Shown here: positions 45,439 to 54,723 of the stretch, piece after piece | How the letters are laid out: every line of letters begins with the position of its first letter | How positions within the stretch are numbered: position 1 is the first letter of the stretch | Assembly: GCA_016716675.1 (NCBI GenBank) | Contig: JADJVG010000003.1 | Location: 128,501 to 192,500, forward strand | Origin: Hyphomicrobium sp. | Lineage (GTDB): Bacteria > Pseudomonadota > Alphaproteobacteria > Rhizobiales > Hyphomicrobiaceae | DNA length: 64,000 nt | Reading direction: 5' to 3' | Program-made: the position numbers and the translations under genes | Notes under the pieces: model-generated | Told to the model about the DNA's origin: nothing | What the model saw: the letters and a program-made list of their open reading frames with translations, nothing else | Databases searched by the model: none

Positions 45439-45858
45439 CTAGTGATGGTGTGCCGATACGGCTTCGACAACTTCTCCGGAAAGTTCATGTGAGACGGCAT
45501 GCGATATGTCGCCGAGGCTTAACATGCCGACCATGCGCTTCTGGTTGTTAATCACCGGCAGGCGCCGGACTCGTTTGCTTTCCATGATGCGCAAGGCGTC
45601 GTTCAGGTCTTCGTCGGCGCTGCAGTATATAACGCCCTCCGACATCACGTCGCGAGCCGTCAATGAGAACACATCGCGGCCGTTGGCAAAGGCCCGGCAG
45701 GCGATGTCGCGGTCTGTGACCATGCCAATCAACCTGTCATCTTTGCCGACGGGCATAGCGCCGATATCGAGTTCGTTCATGCGCCGGGCAACTTGAGCGA
45801 TCGGCATTCCTGGATCAACCCATTCGACGCCAGCGTGCATTGCATCTTTTACTTTCAT
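45439..45858 (-). CDS. CBS-domain pair protein
   Basis: 139 residues: two CBS domains (MKVKDAMHAGVEWVDPGMPI to about 60, and ARDVMSEGVIYCSADEDL to about 125), a module that senses adenylate-type ligands. ATG 45858 has a strong AGGAGG seven bases upstream. It is the first gene of the operon behind the box at 45946-45959. Confidence 0.92.
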   Translation of the reverse strand: MKVKDAMHAGVEWVDPGMPIAQVARRMNELDIGAMPVGKDDRLIGMVTDRDIACRAFANGRDVFSLTARDVMSEGVIYCSADEDLNDALRIMESKRVRRLPVINNQKRMVGMLSLGDISHAVSHELSGEVVEAVSAHHH

Positions 45859-45945
45859 GTCACGTCCTCCTAGTGGAAAGGGTGCATGCGAGAGCAAGAT
45901 GAAGCTGCTCTTTCGGTAAGTATGGTGGATCGGGAGGCTTCAGTT

Positions 45946-45959
45946 TTGATACTGGTCAA
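45946..45959 (-). promoter_or_regulatory. FNR/FixK-type box (anaerobox)
   Basis: TTGATACTGGTCAA matches the FNR/FixK consensus TTGA-N6-TCAA with preferred inner bases T and G. It lies 88 bases upstream of the CBS-gene ATG, which leaves room for a class II promoter (site near -41) and a short leader. Low-oxygen or nitric-oxide control of the operon is inferred. Confidence 0.7.
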
Positions 45960-45991
45960 CGGCGCGCCGGGGTCCGCACACCAAGTCTACC

Positions 45992-46017
45992 GCCCTTAAG
46001 TCTAATATCTTAAGGGC
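45992..46017. repeat. Perfect inverted repeat, 9 + 8 + 9 bases
   Basis: GCCCTTAAG, spacer TCTAATAT, CTTAAGGGC. No T-tract follows in either direction, so a terminator is less likely than a protein-binding site or an RNA hairpin at the end of the YbhB transcript. Confidence 0.6.
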
Positions 46018-46164
46018 AGCCACCAAATGTCTGCCCGACAGGCCCTTGAAGAAGGTCTATCGACCCTTAGTCGTGGCTCAGCTGACTGAAGGCCAATCGT
46101 CCACCATGCCCATCAGTTTGATCCAATGCGGCAGGGCTGACAAGCCTGACGACGATCGCCGCCG

Positions 46165-46635
46165 TTACTTGCTTTTTTGGTACGTTCCGATCAGCACGGC
46201 TTCGGCAAGGATATGCCCGTGCATCGCGCGTTCGACGCCGGCCTTAGTCGGTTGCCCCAGGTCGCCCAGCATGCAGTCAAGCGCATACAATTTATGGAAA
46301 TAGCGATGCCTGCCGATTGGTGGACACGAGCCGCCATACCCGGTGCGTTTCCAGTCGTTCAATCCGGAGCGCGCGCTGCCCGGTGCGCCGGTGATGCCTT
46401 GTTCTATGGCGCTGACGTCAGGCGGGATGTCGTAGACGACCCAGTGCACCCAGGTCATGCGCGGTGCGTTCGGATCCGGTGCGTCGGGGTCATCGATAAT
46501 GAGCACGAGACTCTGCGTCTGCGCCGGAACCCCTGACCACGCTAACGAAGGAGATACGTCTTGCCCCTCGCAGGTGTGGAGACTTGGGATCGGCTGGCCG
46601 TCGCCAAAGGCCGCTGACGTCAGTTGAAGGGCCAT
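46165..46635 (-). CDS. YbhB/YbcL (Raf kinase inhibitor-like, PEBP) family protein
   Basis: 156 residues. PEBP blocks are present: DVSPSLAWSGVPAQTQSLVL, IIDDPDAPDP, TWVHWVVYDIP and GYGGSCPPIGRHRYFHKLYAL, the last holding the anion-binding site. ATG 46635 has AGGAGG eight bases upstream. Role in bacteria unknown. Upstream (46690-46735) is an AT-rich patch likely to be its promoter. Confidence 0.93.
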   Translation of the reverse strand: MALQLTSAAFGDGQPIPSLHTCEGQDVSPSLAWSGVPAQTQSLVLIIDDPDAPDPNAPRMTWVHWVVYDIPPDVSAIEQGITGAPGSARSGLNDWKRTGYGGSCPPIGRHRYFHKLYALDCMLGDLGQPTKAGVERAMHGHILAEAVLIGTYQKSK

Positions 46636-46757
46636 AAAATGCGTCCTCCTGTTGCGAACCTGAATTGTCACTGCGGTGGCCGCCGCACGCGAGCAGCCGA
46701 GTCATATAATATATATTCAACTATATAATCATCGGGCGGGCGCGGTGGAACCTCGTG

Positions 46758-47402
46758 TCAGTCCTCCTCGGCGATCAACGGCACGAAGCGGACGTCGATA
46801 AGATGCTCGCGGGCGAAGGTATCTTCGTCGATGCGCGTGATGCGCAGCAGTTTCTGAGAACACGACTCGCGTCCAACGGGAACGACCATGCAGGCGCCGA
46901 TCGCGAGTTGGCGTAGGAGCGCTTTCGGCACCTCGGCCGCACTGGCCGATACGAGGATGGCGTCGAACGGCGCCTCTTCCGCCCAGCCCGCGCTGCCATC
47001 AGCGTGGCGAACGTGAATGGTGTCGCAACCGGCAGCGGCAATGTTTGATACCGCCCTCACGGCAAGTTCGCTGATGCGTTCGATCGTGAACACAGTGCCC
47101 GCGATCTGGCCGAGCACGGCTGCGGCGTAACCCGATCCGGCGCCGATTTCGAGGGCCTTCTCGCCACCGCGAAGGCAAAGCGCTGCAATCATGTAGGCGA
47201 CGATATAGGGCTGCGAAATCGTCTGGCCCGCTCCGATCGGCAGCGGGCGATCTTCATAGGCGTCACGCTTCAAAGCGTCGGGAACGAAGATTTCACGCGG
47301 CACCGCGCGCATGGCCGCGAGCACGAGGGGCGCGCGGATGCCACGCGCCTCAAGGTGTTGCGCGACGAAGGTGTCACGACGGGTCTCAGCGGTTCTTACC
47401 AC
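46758..47402 (-). CDS. pcm: Protein-L-isoaspartate O-methyltransferase
   Basis: 214 residues. The family blocks include VPREIFVPDAL, AYEDRPLPIGAGQTISQPYI, the SAM motif ALEIGAGSGYAAAVL, and DAILVSASAAEVPKALLRQL. It repairs isoaspartyl damage in proteins. The start GTG 47402 gives MVRTAETRRDTF; the N-terminal 15 residues are variable in the family. Confidence 0.9.
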   Translation of the reverse strand: MVRTAETRRDTFVAQHLEARGIRAPLVLAAMRAVPREIFVPDALKRDAYEDRPLPIGAGQTISQPYIVAYMIAALCLRGGEKALEIGAGSGYAAAVLGQIAGTVFTIERISELAVRAVSNIAAAGCDTIHVRHADGSAGWAEEAPFDAILVSASAAEVPKALLRQLAIGACMVVPVGRESCSQKLLRITRIDEDTFAREHLIDVRFVPLIAEED

Positions 47403-47610
47403 GACGCTACCAATGAATACGAGGTGCTACGTGCCGTATCGTATGCGCGGAACGCCCTTGCGCTACCTGCTGGCGGCTATTGCCGGCACGCGAGATGCGG
47501 ACAGGATAGGAGTCAAATCTGTAAATGGGAATTGAAGACTGCGCGCCGCGATCTGCACACGCGCACGTTTCGCTGCCGGCTACAAGTGCGTCCAGCACAA
47601 CGGTCGAACG

Positions 47611-47838
47611 TTACTGGGCGTTTTCGTACATCAAGGGTTGTGGTGCGCCCGGGCCGTTCCAGTCGCCGTATTTCTTGTTCGTCGCTGTCATTTGCGATGG
47701 GCGGTCCGGTCCGTTGAGGCTCCAATTGGGGCGCTCAGCCTGGCTCTGTTGAACGCTGCATCCGGCCAACAGCAAAGCCACCATGAAGAGGGCCAGCAGA
47801 TGCGCGAAAAGCATATCGACAGCGAAGCGGCGTGACAC
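47611..47838 (-). CDS. Small putative lipoprotein
   Basis: 75 residues. A hydrophobic signal with lipobox LLLAGC (Cys near 27) precedes a short polar chain with a Pro/Gly/Trp/Asn-rich end (KKYGDWNGPGAPQP). GTG 47838 has GGAG ten bases upstream. No family recognised; probably anchored in the outer membrane. Confidence 0.6.
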   Translation of the reverse strand: MSRRFAVDMLFAHLLALFMVALLLAGCSVQQSQAERPNWSLNGPDRPSQMTATNKKYGDWNGPGAPQPLMYENAQ

Positions 47839-47992
47839 GGCGAAGGTACTCCAGGCAACAGCGAAACTGTGCCATCAGTAAATGCCGAATGCCGATGAAC
47901 GCTGGCTTAATGGGTGCTGAGCCATTGCCTGCGGTGCAGAAGAACTGTCTTAGCGATTTGTCATAGGGCGCCGCGACCGGCACGGCGCCGGT

Positions 47993-48760
47993 TCAAGCCG
48001 GTTTGACCATCGAGACCAAATAATTGACGTCGGTTTCCGGCGCCAGCGACCACTGATCCTGAAATGGGCTGTAGACGATGCCCTCGAAGCGCGGCGCCGT
48101 CAGCCCTGCGGCGGCGGCATAGGTGGTCATTTCTTCCGGCGTTACGAAACGGTCCCACTGGTGCGTGCCGCGCGGCAGCCAGCCAAGCACGTATTCGGCG
48201 CCGACAATCGCGAGCGCCCACGATTTGAACGTGCGGTTTAGCGTCGAGAAGACCGCGAGACCGCCGGGCCGGACGAGGCTCGCGCAGGCGGCGATGAATT
48301 GGCCGACGTCCGGCACATGCTCGACCACTTCCAGACAGGCCACGATGTCGAAGGCCTCACCGGCAGCCGCCAGATCCTCGACGCGAACGGCGCGATAGTC
48401 GATGGCGAGGCCCTGAGGTTCGGCGTGGCCCTTGGCAATCGCAATATTGCGTTCCGAGGGGTCGATGCCGGTGGTCCTGGCGCCCATACGGCAGAGCGGT
48501 TCGGAGACGAGACCGCCGCCGCAGCCGATATCAAGCGCCGTCAGGCCGGCCAGCGGCCGCAAACTGTTGGCATCGCGGCCAAAGTGGGAGACAGCGGCGC
48601 TGCGCACGAAGGACAGTCTTGGCGGCCCGATCTGGTGGAGCGGGCGGAATTTGCCAAGCGGATCCCACCATTCTGCGGCGATGCGGGAAAAGCGGCGGAC
48701 TTCCTCGGCGTCGAGCGTTGCGTCGTGGGGTTGGCTTTGGGCGCTGGTTTGGGCGGACAT
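47993..48760 (-). CDS. ubiG: Ubiquinone biosynthesis O-methyltransferase
   Basis: 255 residues catalysing both O-methylations in ubiquinone synthesis. FSRIAAEWWDPLGKFRPLHQ and the following INPPRL-like segment IGPPRLSFV, the SAM motif ALDIGCGGGLVSEPL and VVEHVPDV are diagnostic. ATG 48760 has GAGGAG seven bases upstream; the longer frame to 48838 is rejected. It diverges from lysC. Confidence 0.95.
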   Translation of the reverse strand: MSAQTSAQSQPHDATLDAEEVRRFSRIAAEWWDPLGKFRPLHQIGPPRLSFVRSAAVSHFGRDANSLRPLAGLTALDIGCGGGLVSEPLCRMGARTTGIDPSERNIAIAKGHAEPQGLAIDYRAVRVEDLAAAGEAFDIVACLEVVEHVPDVGQFIAACASLVRPGGLAVFSTLNRTFKSWALAIVGAEYVLGWLPRGTHQWDRFVTPEEMTTYAAAAGLTAPRFEGIVYSPFQDQWSLAPETDVNYLVSMVKPA

Positions 48761-48987
48761 GCGGGGTCTCCTCGGCCCTGGTACTGGCATCCGGGGGAAG
48801 CGGATTGTCAAGGCGGCGCAAAACCTTCGCAGTCCCATGAGTCCGGGCGCAAGTATTAACGCAGTGGTGTTGCGGGCGCCGTCCGATGCGGCTAAGAAGC
48901 GTTCATCTCAATGGATTTAGGTCAGGCGTTGACGGCGGCTTAAGATGGGTCGGCCGGTAGCTTTGATGGGCGGGAAGCGGCAGTACG

Positions 48988-50256
48988 ATGGCGGTTGTTG
49001 TGATGAAATTCGGCGGCACGTCGGTCGCCAATATCGAGCGCATCCAGAATGTTGCGCGCCACGTCAAGCGCGAGGTCGATGCCGGCAACAAGGTGGCCGT
49101 CGTTGTCTCGGCGATGTCGGGCGTCACCAACCAGTTGGTTTCGTGGGTCAAGGATGCCGCCGAGCAGCGCCTTTACGATGCGCGCGAATATGATGCCGTG
49201 GTCGCGACCGGAGAACAGGTGACGGCCGGGCTGCTGGCGATTGCGCTGCAGTCGATGGGGCTGAGAGCCCGCTCGTGGACCGGTTGGCAGATCCCAATTG
49301 AAACCAGCACCGCGCACGGCGCCGCGCGCATCCTCAACATTCCGGGCGACGCCATGCGCGCCACCATCGAAAGCGGTGAAGTCGCCGTGGTGACCGGGTT
49401 CCAAGGCATCGAGACGCAAGCCAACCGCATTGCAACGCTCGGCCGCGGCGGTTCCGATACCAGTGCAGTGGCGATGGCCGTCGCGCTCAAGGCTGACGTT
49501 TGCGATATCTACACCGACGTCGATGGTGTCTACACAACCGATCCGCGCATCGTGCCGAAGGCCAAGCGGCTGGCCAAGATTTCATACGAAGAAATGCTGG
49601 AAATGGCGTCGCTCGGCTCGAAGGTGCTGCAAACGCGCTCGGTCGAACTCGGCATGGTCTACAAAATGCGCACCCGCGTCCTGTCGAGCTTCGTTGCGCC
49701 CGACGCCATGAAGGCCTTTGACCCCAATCATATCGAGAATATCGGAACCATTGTTTGCGACGAGGATGAGATCGTGGAACAGCAGGTCGTGAGTGGCATC
49801 GCGTACGCCAAGGACGAAGCCAAAGTCACCATGCTCAACGTGGATGACAAGCCGGGAGTCGCCGCCCGCATCTTTGGGCCACTCGCGGACGCCAACATCA
49901 ACGTCGATATGATCGTTCAGAATATCGCGCCGGATGGCAAGCGAACCGACATGACATTTACGGTGCAGGCCGGCGAGTTGCCGCGGGCGCTGGAGGTGCT
50001 CAAACAGGCGCAAGCCGACATCGGCCATTTCGACATCAAGAGCTCGGCCGACGTCGTCAAAGTGTCTGTGATTGGCGTCGGAATGCGCAGCCACGCGGGC
50101 GTTGCCGCAAAAATGTTCAAAACCTTGTCGGACAAGGGCATAAATATCCACGCAATCTCGACGTCTGAAATTAAGATAAGCGTATTGATCGACGCAGCTT
50201 ATGCTGAACTGGCAGTTAGGTCCCTGCATACGGCCTACGGACTGGACAGCGACTGA
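48988..50256 (+). CDS. lysC: Aspartate kinase
   Basis: 422 residues phosphorylating aspartate for lysine, threonine and methionine synthesis. The kinase domain begins VVVMKFGGTSVANIERI and contains GRGGSDTSAVAMAVAL. Two ACT domains in the C-terminal half (from about residue 270) give feedback control. ATG 48988 starts the family N-terminus. ptsP follows after 85 bases. Confidence 0.96.
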   Translation: MAVVVMKFGGTSVANIERIQNVARHVKREVDAGNKVAVVVSAMSGVTNQLVSWVKDAAEQRLYDAREYDAVVATGEQVTAGLLAIALQSMGLRARSWTGWQIPIETSTAHGAARILNIPGDAMRATIESGEVAVVTGFQGIETQANRIATLGRGGSDTSAVAMAVALKADVCDIYTDVDGVYTTDPRIVPKAKRLAKISYEEMLEMASLGSKVLQTRSVELGMVYKMRTRVLSSFVAPDAMKAFDPNHIENIGTIVCDEDEIVEQQVVSGIAYAKDEAKVTMLNVDDKPGVAARIFGPLADANINVDMIVQNIAPDGKRTDMTFTVQAGELPRALEVLKQAQADIGHFDIKSSADVVKVSVIGVGMRSHAGVAAKMFKTLSDKGINIHAISTSEIKISVLIDAAYAELAVRSLHTAYGLDSD

Positions 50257-50341
50257 CGGGGCGGCGCGCCACAGCCCCCTGGCTTGATTGAAGTTCTTCG
50301 CCAGGGCAGGCGGCAGAACAGGCGATTGAGGTGGCTGAACG

Positions 50342-52639
50342 ATGGTTGCGCGGCGCGGCGAAGATCCCAGAACACTCCCCGGCGAGACCTCGCTGCGCAT
50401 CATTATGCGCCGTCTGCGCGAGATCATGGCCGAAGAAGGGGATGGTCAGGAAAAGCTCGACCGCATCGTTCGCCAGATCTCCGGCGTCATGGTCGCCGAG
50501 GTCTGCTCGATCTATCTGAAGCGCCAGGATGGGTCGCTTGAGCTGTTCGCCAGCGAAGGCCTCAATCCGACCGCCGTGCATACCACTCGGCTGAAGCGCG
50601 GCGAGGGCCTCGTCGGCCGCTGCGCCGAACTCGGCGTCACCGTCAACGAACCCGAGGCGTCGAGCCACCCGGCATTCTCATACCGACCGGAAACCGGCGA
50701 GGACGTCTATCACTCGCTGCTCGCGGTGCCGATCGAGCGGTCGGGCCAGATTCTGGGCGTGCTCGATATTCAAAACCGCGCCTCGAAAGAATACTCCGAC
50801 GAAGATATCGAAGTGTTGCAAGCGACCGCCATGGTGATCGCCGAAAACCTCGTCTCAGGCGCAGTCGCGGGCGCTGGACCCGCCATCGAAGTGTCGCGCT
50901 CGCAACCGACGGTCATCGAGGGCGAGCCGTTGTCGGATGGGATCGCGCTCGGCCACGTCGTGCTGCATGAGCCACGCATCGTCGTGACGCAATTGATGTC
51001 GGACAATCCGGTGCTCGAAATCGAGCGCCTCGATAAGGCCCTCGTCAAGCTGCAGGATCACATCGATGAGATGTTCGAGCACGAGCAGTTGTCGGCGGCC
51101 GGTGAACATCGCGATGTGCTCGAAGCCTACCGCATGTTCGCCCACGATAAGGGCTGGCATCGCCGTCTGCGCGAAGCCGTCGAGGGCGGCCTGACGGCTG
51201 AAGCCGCCGTTGAGCGCGTCCAGAATGCCATGCGCAACCGCATGTTACGCCAGCACGATACCTATTGGCGTGAGCGCCAGCGCGACCTCGATGATCTGTC
51301 GGATCGTCTGATGCGCGTGCTTGCCGGCCGGCTGACCAGTGCTGACGACGAAAGCATGATGCCACCGGATACGATCCTCATTGCCCGCACGATGGGCCCG
51401 GCCGAACTCCTCGACTACGACCGCACCAAGCTGCGCGGGCTCGTCGTGGAAGACGGATCGAGCCAGAGCCATGTGGCGATTGTCGCGAAGGCGCTGGGCA
51501 TTGCCGCAATCGGGCAGGCCGCCGGCGTAGTTGAGAGGGTCAATGCGGGCGACGCCGCGATCGTCGACGCCGTGACGGGTGAAGTGCACCTGCGGCCAAG
51601 CGCGGAAGTCATTTCCGCATACTCCGACAAGGTGCGTTTCCGCGCGCGCAAGCAGAAGCGCTACCAGACGCTGCGCGATCGCGCGGCCGTCACCAAGGAT
51701 GGCGTGCGCATTTCGGTGCATATGAATGCGGGTCTCATCGTCGATATGCCGCATTTGTTGGAATCGGGCGCCGATGGCGTCGGTCTGTACCGGACCGAGC
51801 TGCAATTCATGCTGTCCGATAATTTCCCGCGGCTCGACAAGCAAACGCAGCTCTATCGTAGTGTTCTGAAGGAAGCCGGCAACAGGCCAGTGATCTTCCG
51901 CACCCTCGATATCGGCGGCGACAAAGTGCTGCCCTATCTGCGCCAGCCGTCGGAAGAAAACCCGGCGATGGGGTGGCGCGCCATTCGTATGGCGCTTGAC
52001 CGGCCCGAATTGTTCCGACTGCAGGTGCGCGCCATGATGAAGGCCGCTGAAGGTGCGGAATTGCGCATCATGATCCCGATGGTCAGTGCGGCTTTCGAAA
52101 TGGGTGCGATCCGCGCGCTCGTCGAGAAGGAAAAGACGTTCCTCAAGAAGCACGGCTACACGCTGCCGTCTGCGATTCTACTTGGCGCAATGCTTGAAGT
52201 ACCGGCTTTGCTGTTCGAACTTGATGCGTTTTTGCCGCGCGTAGATTTTGTTTCGGTTGGCTCGAACGATTTGTTGCAATTCATGTTTGCGGCAGACCGG
52301 ACCAACGCACGCGTCGCCAGCCGCTTCGACGTTCTCTCGCCGGCGCCGCTACGGGCGTTGAAGACGCTGGTCAAGGCCGCAAAGAAATACAAAGTGCCCG
52401 TGACGGTGTGCGGTGAGATGGCTGGCCGCCCCATCGAAGCGATGACGCTGATCGGACTTGGGCTCAGATCGGTATCGATGGCGCCAGCGTCGATTGGTCC
52501 TGTGAAGGCTATGATCCTGTCACTCAACGCCGAGAAAATTACTGACTGCGTCGATGCGCTTTTGAAAGAAGGCGCGAAAGATGTGCGCCTGCATTTGCAA
52601 CAGTTCGCCGAAAAAGAAGGCGTTGAAATCGACGGGTGA
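50342..52639 (+). CDS. ptsP: Phosphoenolpyruvate--protein phosphotransferase PtsP (nitrogen PTS enzyme I)
   Basis: 765 residues: a GAF domain (about 20-165) and enzyme I. The phosphorylated histidine is H377 (EDGSSQSHVAIVAKALG), followed by the PEP-binding barrel with GVGLYRTELQFM, RTLDIGGDK, NPAMGWRAIR and the C-terminal GSNDLLQFMFAADR and VCGEMAG. It starts the PTS-Ntr phosphorelay; the GAF domain probably senses glutamine. lysC-ptsP order is usual in Hyphomicrobiales. Confidence 0.95.
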   Translation: MVARRGEDPRTLPGETSLRIIMRRLREIMAEEGDGQEKLDRIVRQISGVMVAEVCSIYLKRQDGSLELFASEGLNPTAVHTTRLKRGEGLVGRCAELGVTVNEPEASSHPAFSYRPETGEDVYHSLLAVPIERSGQILGVLDIQNRASKEYSDEDIEVLQATAMVIAENLVSGAVAGAGPAIEVSRSQPTVIEGEPLSDGIALGHVVLHEPRIVVTQLMSDNPVLEIERLDKALVKLQDHIDEMFEHEQLSAAGEHRDVLEAYRMFAHDKGWHRRLREAVEGGLTAEAAVERVQNAMRNRMLRQHDTYWRERQRDLDDLSDRLMRVLAGRLTSADDESMMPPDTILIARTMGPAELLDYDRTKLRGLVVEDGSSQSHVAIVAKALGIAAIGQAAGVVERVNAGDAAIVDAVTGEVHLRPSAEVISAYSDKVRFRARKQKRYQTLRDRAAVTKDGVRISVHMNAGLIVDMPHLLESGADGVGLYRTELQFMLSDNFPRLDKQTQLYRSVLKEAGNRPVIFRTLDIGGDKVLPYLRQPSEENPAMGWRAIRMALDRPELFRLQVRAMMKAAEGAELRIMIPMVSAAFEMGAIRALVEKEKTFLKKHGYTLPSAILLGAMLEVPALLFELDAFLPRVDFVSVGSNDLLQFMFAADRTNARVASRFDVLSPAPLRALKTLVKAAKKYKVPVTVCGEMAGRPIEAMTLIGLGLRSVSMAPASIGPVKAMILSLNAEKITDCVDALLKEGAKDVRLHLQQFAEKEGVEIDG

Positions 52640-52746
52640 TGCGAGAGCAATTCCTAACTCGCAAACCTTTGACAACATCGCATTTTTGGTGACAATGCGC
52701 GCACGGTTCAGGGAGCCAGCACGAGTGTGTTGGTAGTTGTTATATT

Positions 52747-53583
52747 ATGCGTACGGGCGTCGGCGCGGAGTTTCCGCATCACGATCGATTTTCTGGCGTT
52801 GAAGCCGCGCCCCATGCAACTGTGAGCTTCTCAACTTCTACTCATTCGCGTGCTAATCCGGTTTACGGCGATCTGTCTCGCAGCGATCAAACGCGCGCAA
52901 ACATCGGTCGCTTGTTTTTCGATCTGCGCAATGCGCTGCAAGTTACGCCACATCACGTCGCGAGCCATCTGTTCGCCGCGCCTGAGACAGTCATGGCGCT
53001 TGAAACCGGACAGTTTGAATATCTGCCGCCGTGGCCGGAAACCGTTCGCGTGGTGATGGCCTATACGGCGCTTGCCGGCATTGATGGCCGGCCGGTGCTG
53101 ACAGCTATTGCGGATGTGTTGAGCGGTGAGGATCATCCCTATCACGGCGAGATGGCGCGCGGTTCGCCGATGCCGCTGACGGCAGAGCCTGCTCCTATTC
53201 CCGCACCCGCGCCGAAGCTGGTTGCGGCACCGTCGCATGGTCCTGAGGCTGTCGGGTCTTCGGCCGGGAAATGGAAGCGGGCCGGCACAGCCCTGGCTAA
53301 GGGTGCGAAGCGGTTGCCTGCCGACGCCTTGAAGCAGGTGCGCCAGCGCCCCTTCCGCGCCTTTTACGCCGCGTCGCTGCCGCTGGGCATTCTGGTGCTG
53401 CTGCTCAATACGTCGGCGCTGGAGGCGGCATTTGGCCATGTGCCGCGGCCCGTCGCGCGCCTGGCACAGGACGTGCGGCATTTCTTCCATGAGCAGTTCG
53501 CGCCCATCCACGATGGCTTGCGCTGGATTGAAGTGGATGACCCTCGCCGCCGCCGTGCCGATAAATTGCACGAGCGCCGGTAA
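52747..53583 (+). CDS. RodZ-like protein: N-terminal helix-turn-helix and C-terminal membrane segment
   Basis: 278 residues. An HTH-like region lies at about 55-100 (IGRLFFDLRNALQVTPHHVA). A Pro/Ala-rich linker follows to about 200, then one membrane helix (LPLGILVLLLNTSALEAAFG) and a basic tail. The layout recalls RodZ-type cytoskeletal adaptors, but no diagnostic motif is seen. It occupies the ptsP-prfA interval. Confidence 0.6.
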   Translation: MRTGVGAEFPHHDRFSGVEAAPHATVSFSTSTHSRANPVYGDLSRSDQTRANIGRLFFDLRNALQVTPHHVASHLFAAPETVMALETGQFEYLPPWPETVRVVMAYTALAGIDGRPVLTAIADVLSGEDHPYHGEMARGSPMPLTAEPAPIPAPAPKLVAAPSHGPEAVGSSAGKWKRAGTALAKGAKRLPADALKQVRQRPFRAFYAASLPLGILVLLLNTSALEAAFGHVPRPVARLAQDVRHFFHEQFAPIHDGLRWIEVDDPRRRRADKLHERR

Positions 53584-53643
53584 ATCGTTTAGATGCGCGC
53601 TTGCCCATGAACCGCGAGCCCTCGAAAGCATCTGACCGCCGCC

Positions 53644-54723
53644 ATGACCGCCATCCCTCAAGAAAAACTCGACCGCGTCGTGGAACGCTGGCTGGCGATC
53701 CAGGACGAGCTCAATCACGGCGTCAGCCAGGCCGTATTCGCCAAGCTCAACAAGGAATTTTCCGACCTTTCGCCGCTGGTCGCCAAGATCCAGGAACTGC
53801 GCAAGGCGGAATCCGAGATCGGCGATCTTGATGCGATGATTGCCGATCCGGCGTCGGATAAAGAAATGGTCGAGATGGCCTATGCCGAGCGCGCCATGTT
53901 GGGGCCGAAAATCGAGGCGCTTGAACACGAGGTGCGCGTGGCGCTGCTGCCGAAAGACGCAGCCGACGAAAAGAGCGCGATCCTCGAAGTGCGCGCCGGC
54001 ACAGGTGGCGACGAGGCCGCGCTGTTCGCAGCCGATCTCTTCCGCATGTATTCGCGCTACGCCGATCTGCACGGCTGGAAGACCGAGATCATCTCGATGT
54101 CGGAGAGCGATCTCGGCGGTTACAAGGAAATCGTGGCGTCGATTGCCGGGCAAGGCGTGTTCGCGCGGTTGAAGTTCGAATCCGGTGTGCATCGCGTACA
54201 GCGCATTCCGGCGACCGAGAGCGGCGGGCGCATTCACACCTCCGCCGCGACCGTTGCGGTGCTGCCAGAAGCCGAGGACGTCGATATCGATATCCGGATG
54301 GAAGACGTGCGCATCGATACCATGCGCGCTAGTGGCGCGGGCGGCCAGCACGTCAACAAAACCGACAGTGCCGTGCGCATGCTGCACATTCCAACCGGCA
54401 TTATCGTTGTTTCAGCCGAGAAGTCGCAGCATCAGAACCGGCGGCTCGCGATGGCGGTTCTAAAAGCCAAGCTTTACGAACTGCAGCGCGACAAACTCGA
54501 CAGCGAACGCTCGGAAGCGCGCAAATCGCAGGTCGGGTCGGGCGATCGCTCGCAGCGCATTCGCACCTACAATTTTCCGCAAGGACGCGTCACCGATCAC
54601 CGCATCAATGTGACGCTCTACAACCTTGATGAAGTTCTCACCGGCAACGCGCTCGACCAGCTTGTCGATGCGCTGATTACCGATCACCAAGCCGGCCTTC
54701 TGACGGAGATGACCGCTGCGTGA
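53644..54723 (+). CDS. prfA: Peptide chain release factor 1
   Basis: 359 residues. The GGQ motif for peptidyl-tRNA hydrolysis is at 233-235 (GAGGQHVNKTDSAVR); the codon-recognition region is in domain 2. Length and order are standard. Its stop TGA overlaps the GTG of prmC (GTGA), so the two are coupled, as PrmC methylates the GGQ glutamine. Confidence 0.97.
   Translation: MTAIPQEKLDRVVERWLAIQDELNHGVSQAVFAKLNKEFSDLSPLVAKIQELRKAESEIGDLDAMIADPASDKEMVEMAYAERAMLGPKIEALEHEVRVALLPKDAADEKSAILEVRAGTGGDEAALFAADLFRMYSRYADLHGWKTEIISMSESDLGGYKEIVASIAGQGVFARLKFESGVHRVQRIPATESGGRIHTSAATVAVLPEAEDVDIDIRMEDVRIDTMRASGAGGQHVNKTDSAVRMLHIPTGIIVVSAEKSQHQNRRLAMAVLKAKLYELQRDKLDSERSEARKSQVGSGDRSQRIRTYNFPQGRVTDHRINVTLYNLDEVLTGNALDQLVDALITDHQAGLLTEMTAA

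Larger units (their letters stand above)
45859..46164. other. Promoter region of the CBS-DUF2267-USP operon
   Basis: 306 bases containing, reading away from the operon, an FNR/FixK-type box (45946-45959) and a perfect nine-base inverted repeat (45992-46017). The YbhB gene ends at the far side, so this is upstream of the CBS operon only. The plus-strand frame near 46046 has no features. Confidence 0.6.

Noticed and set aside
52831..54387. 518-codon minus-strand open frame
   Set aside because: It is antisense to the RodZ-like gene and prfA, with His/Arg-rich composition typical of shadow frames.
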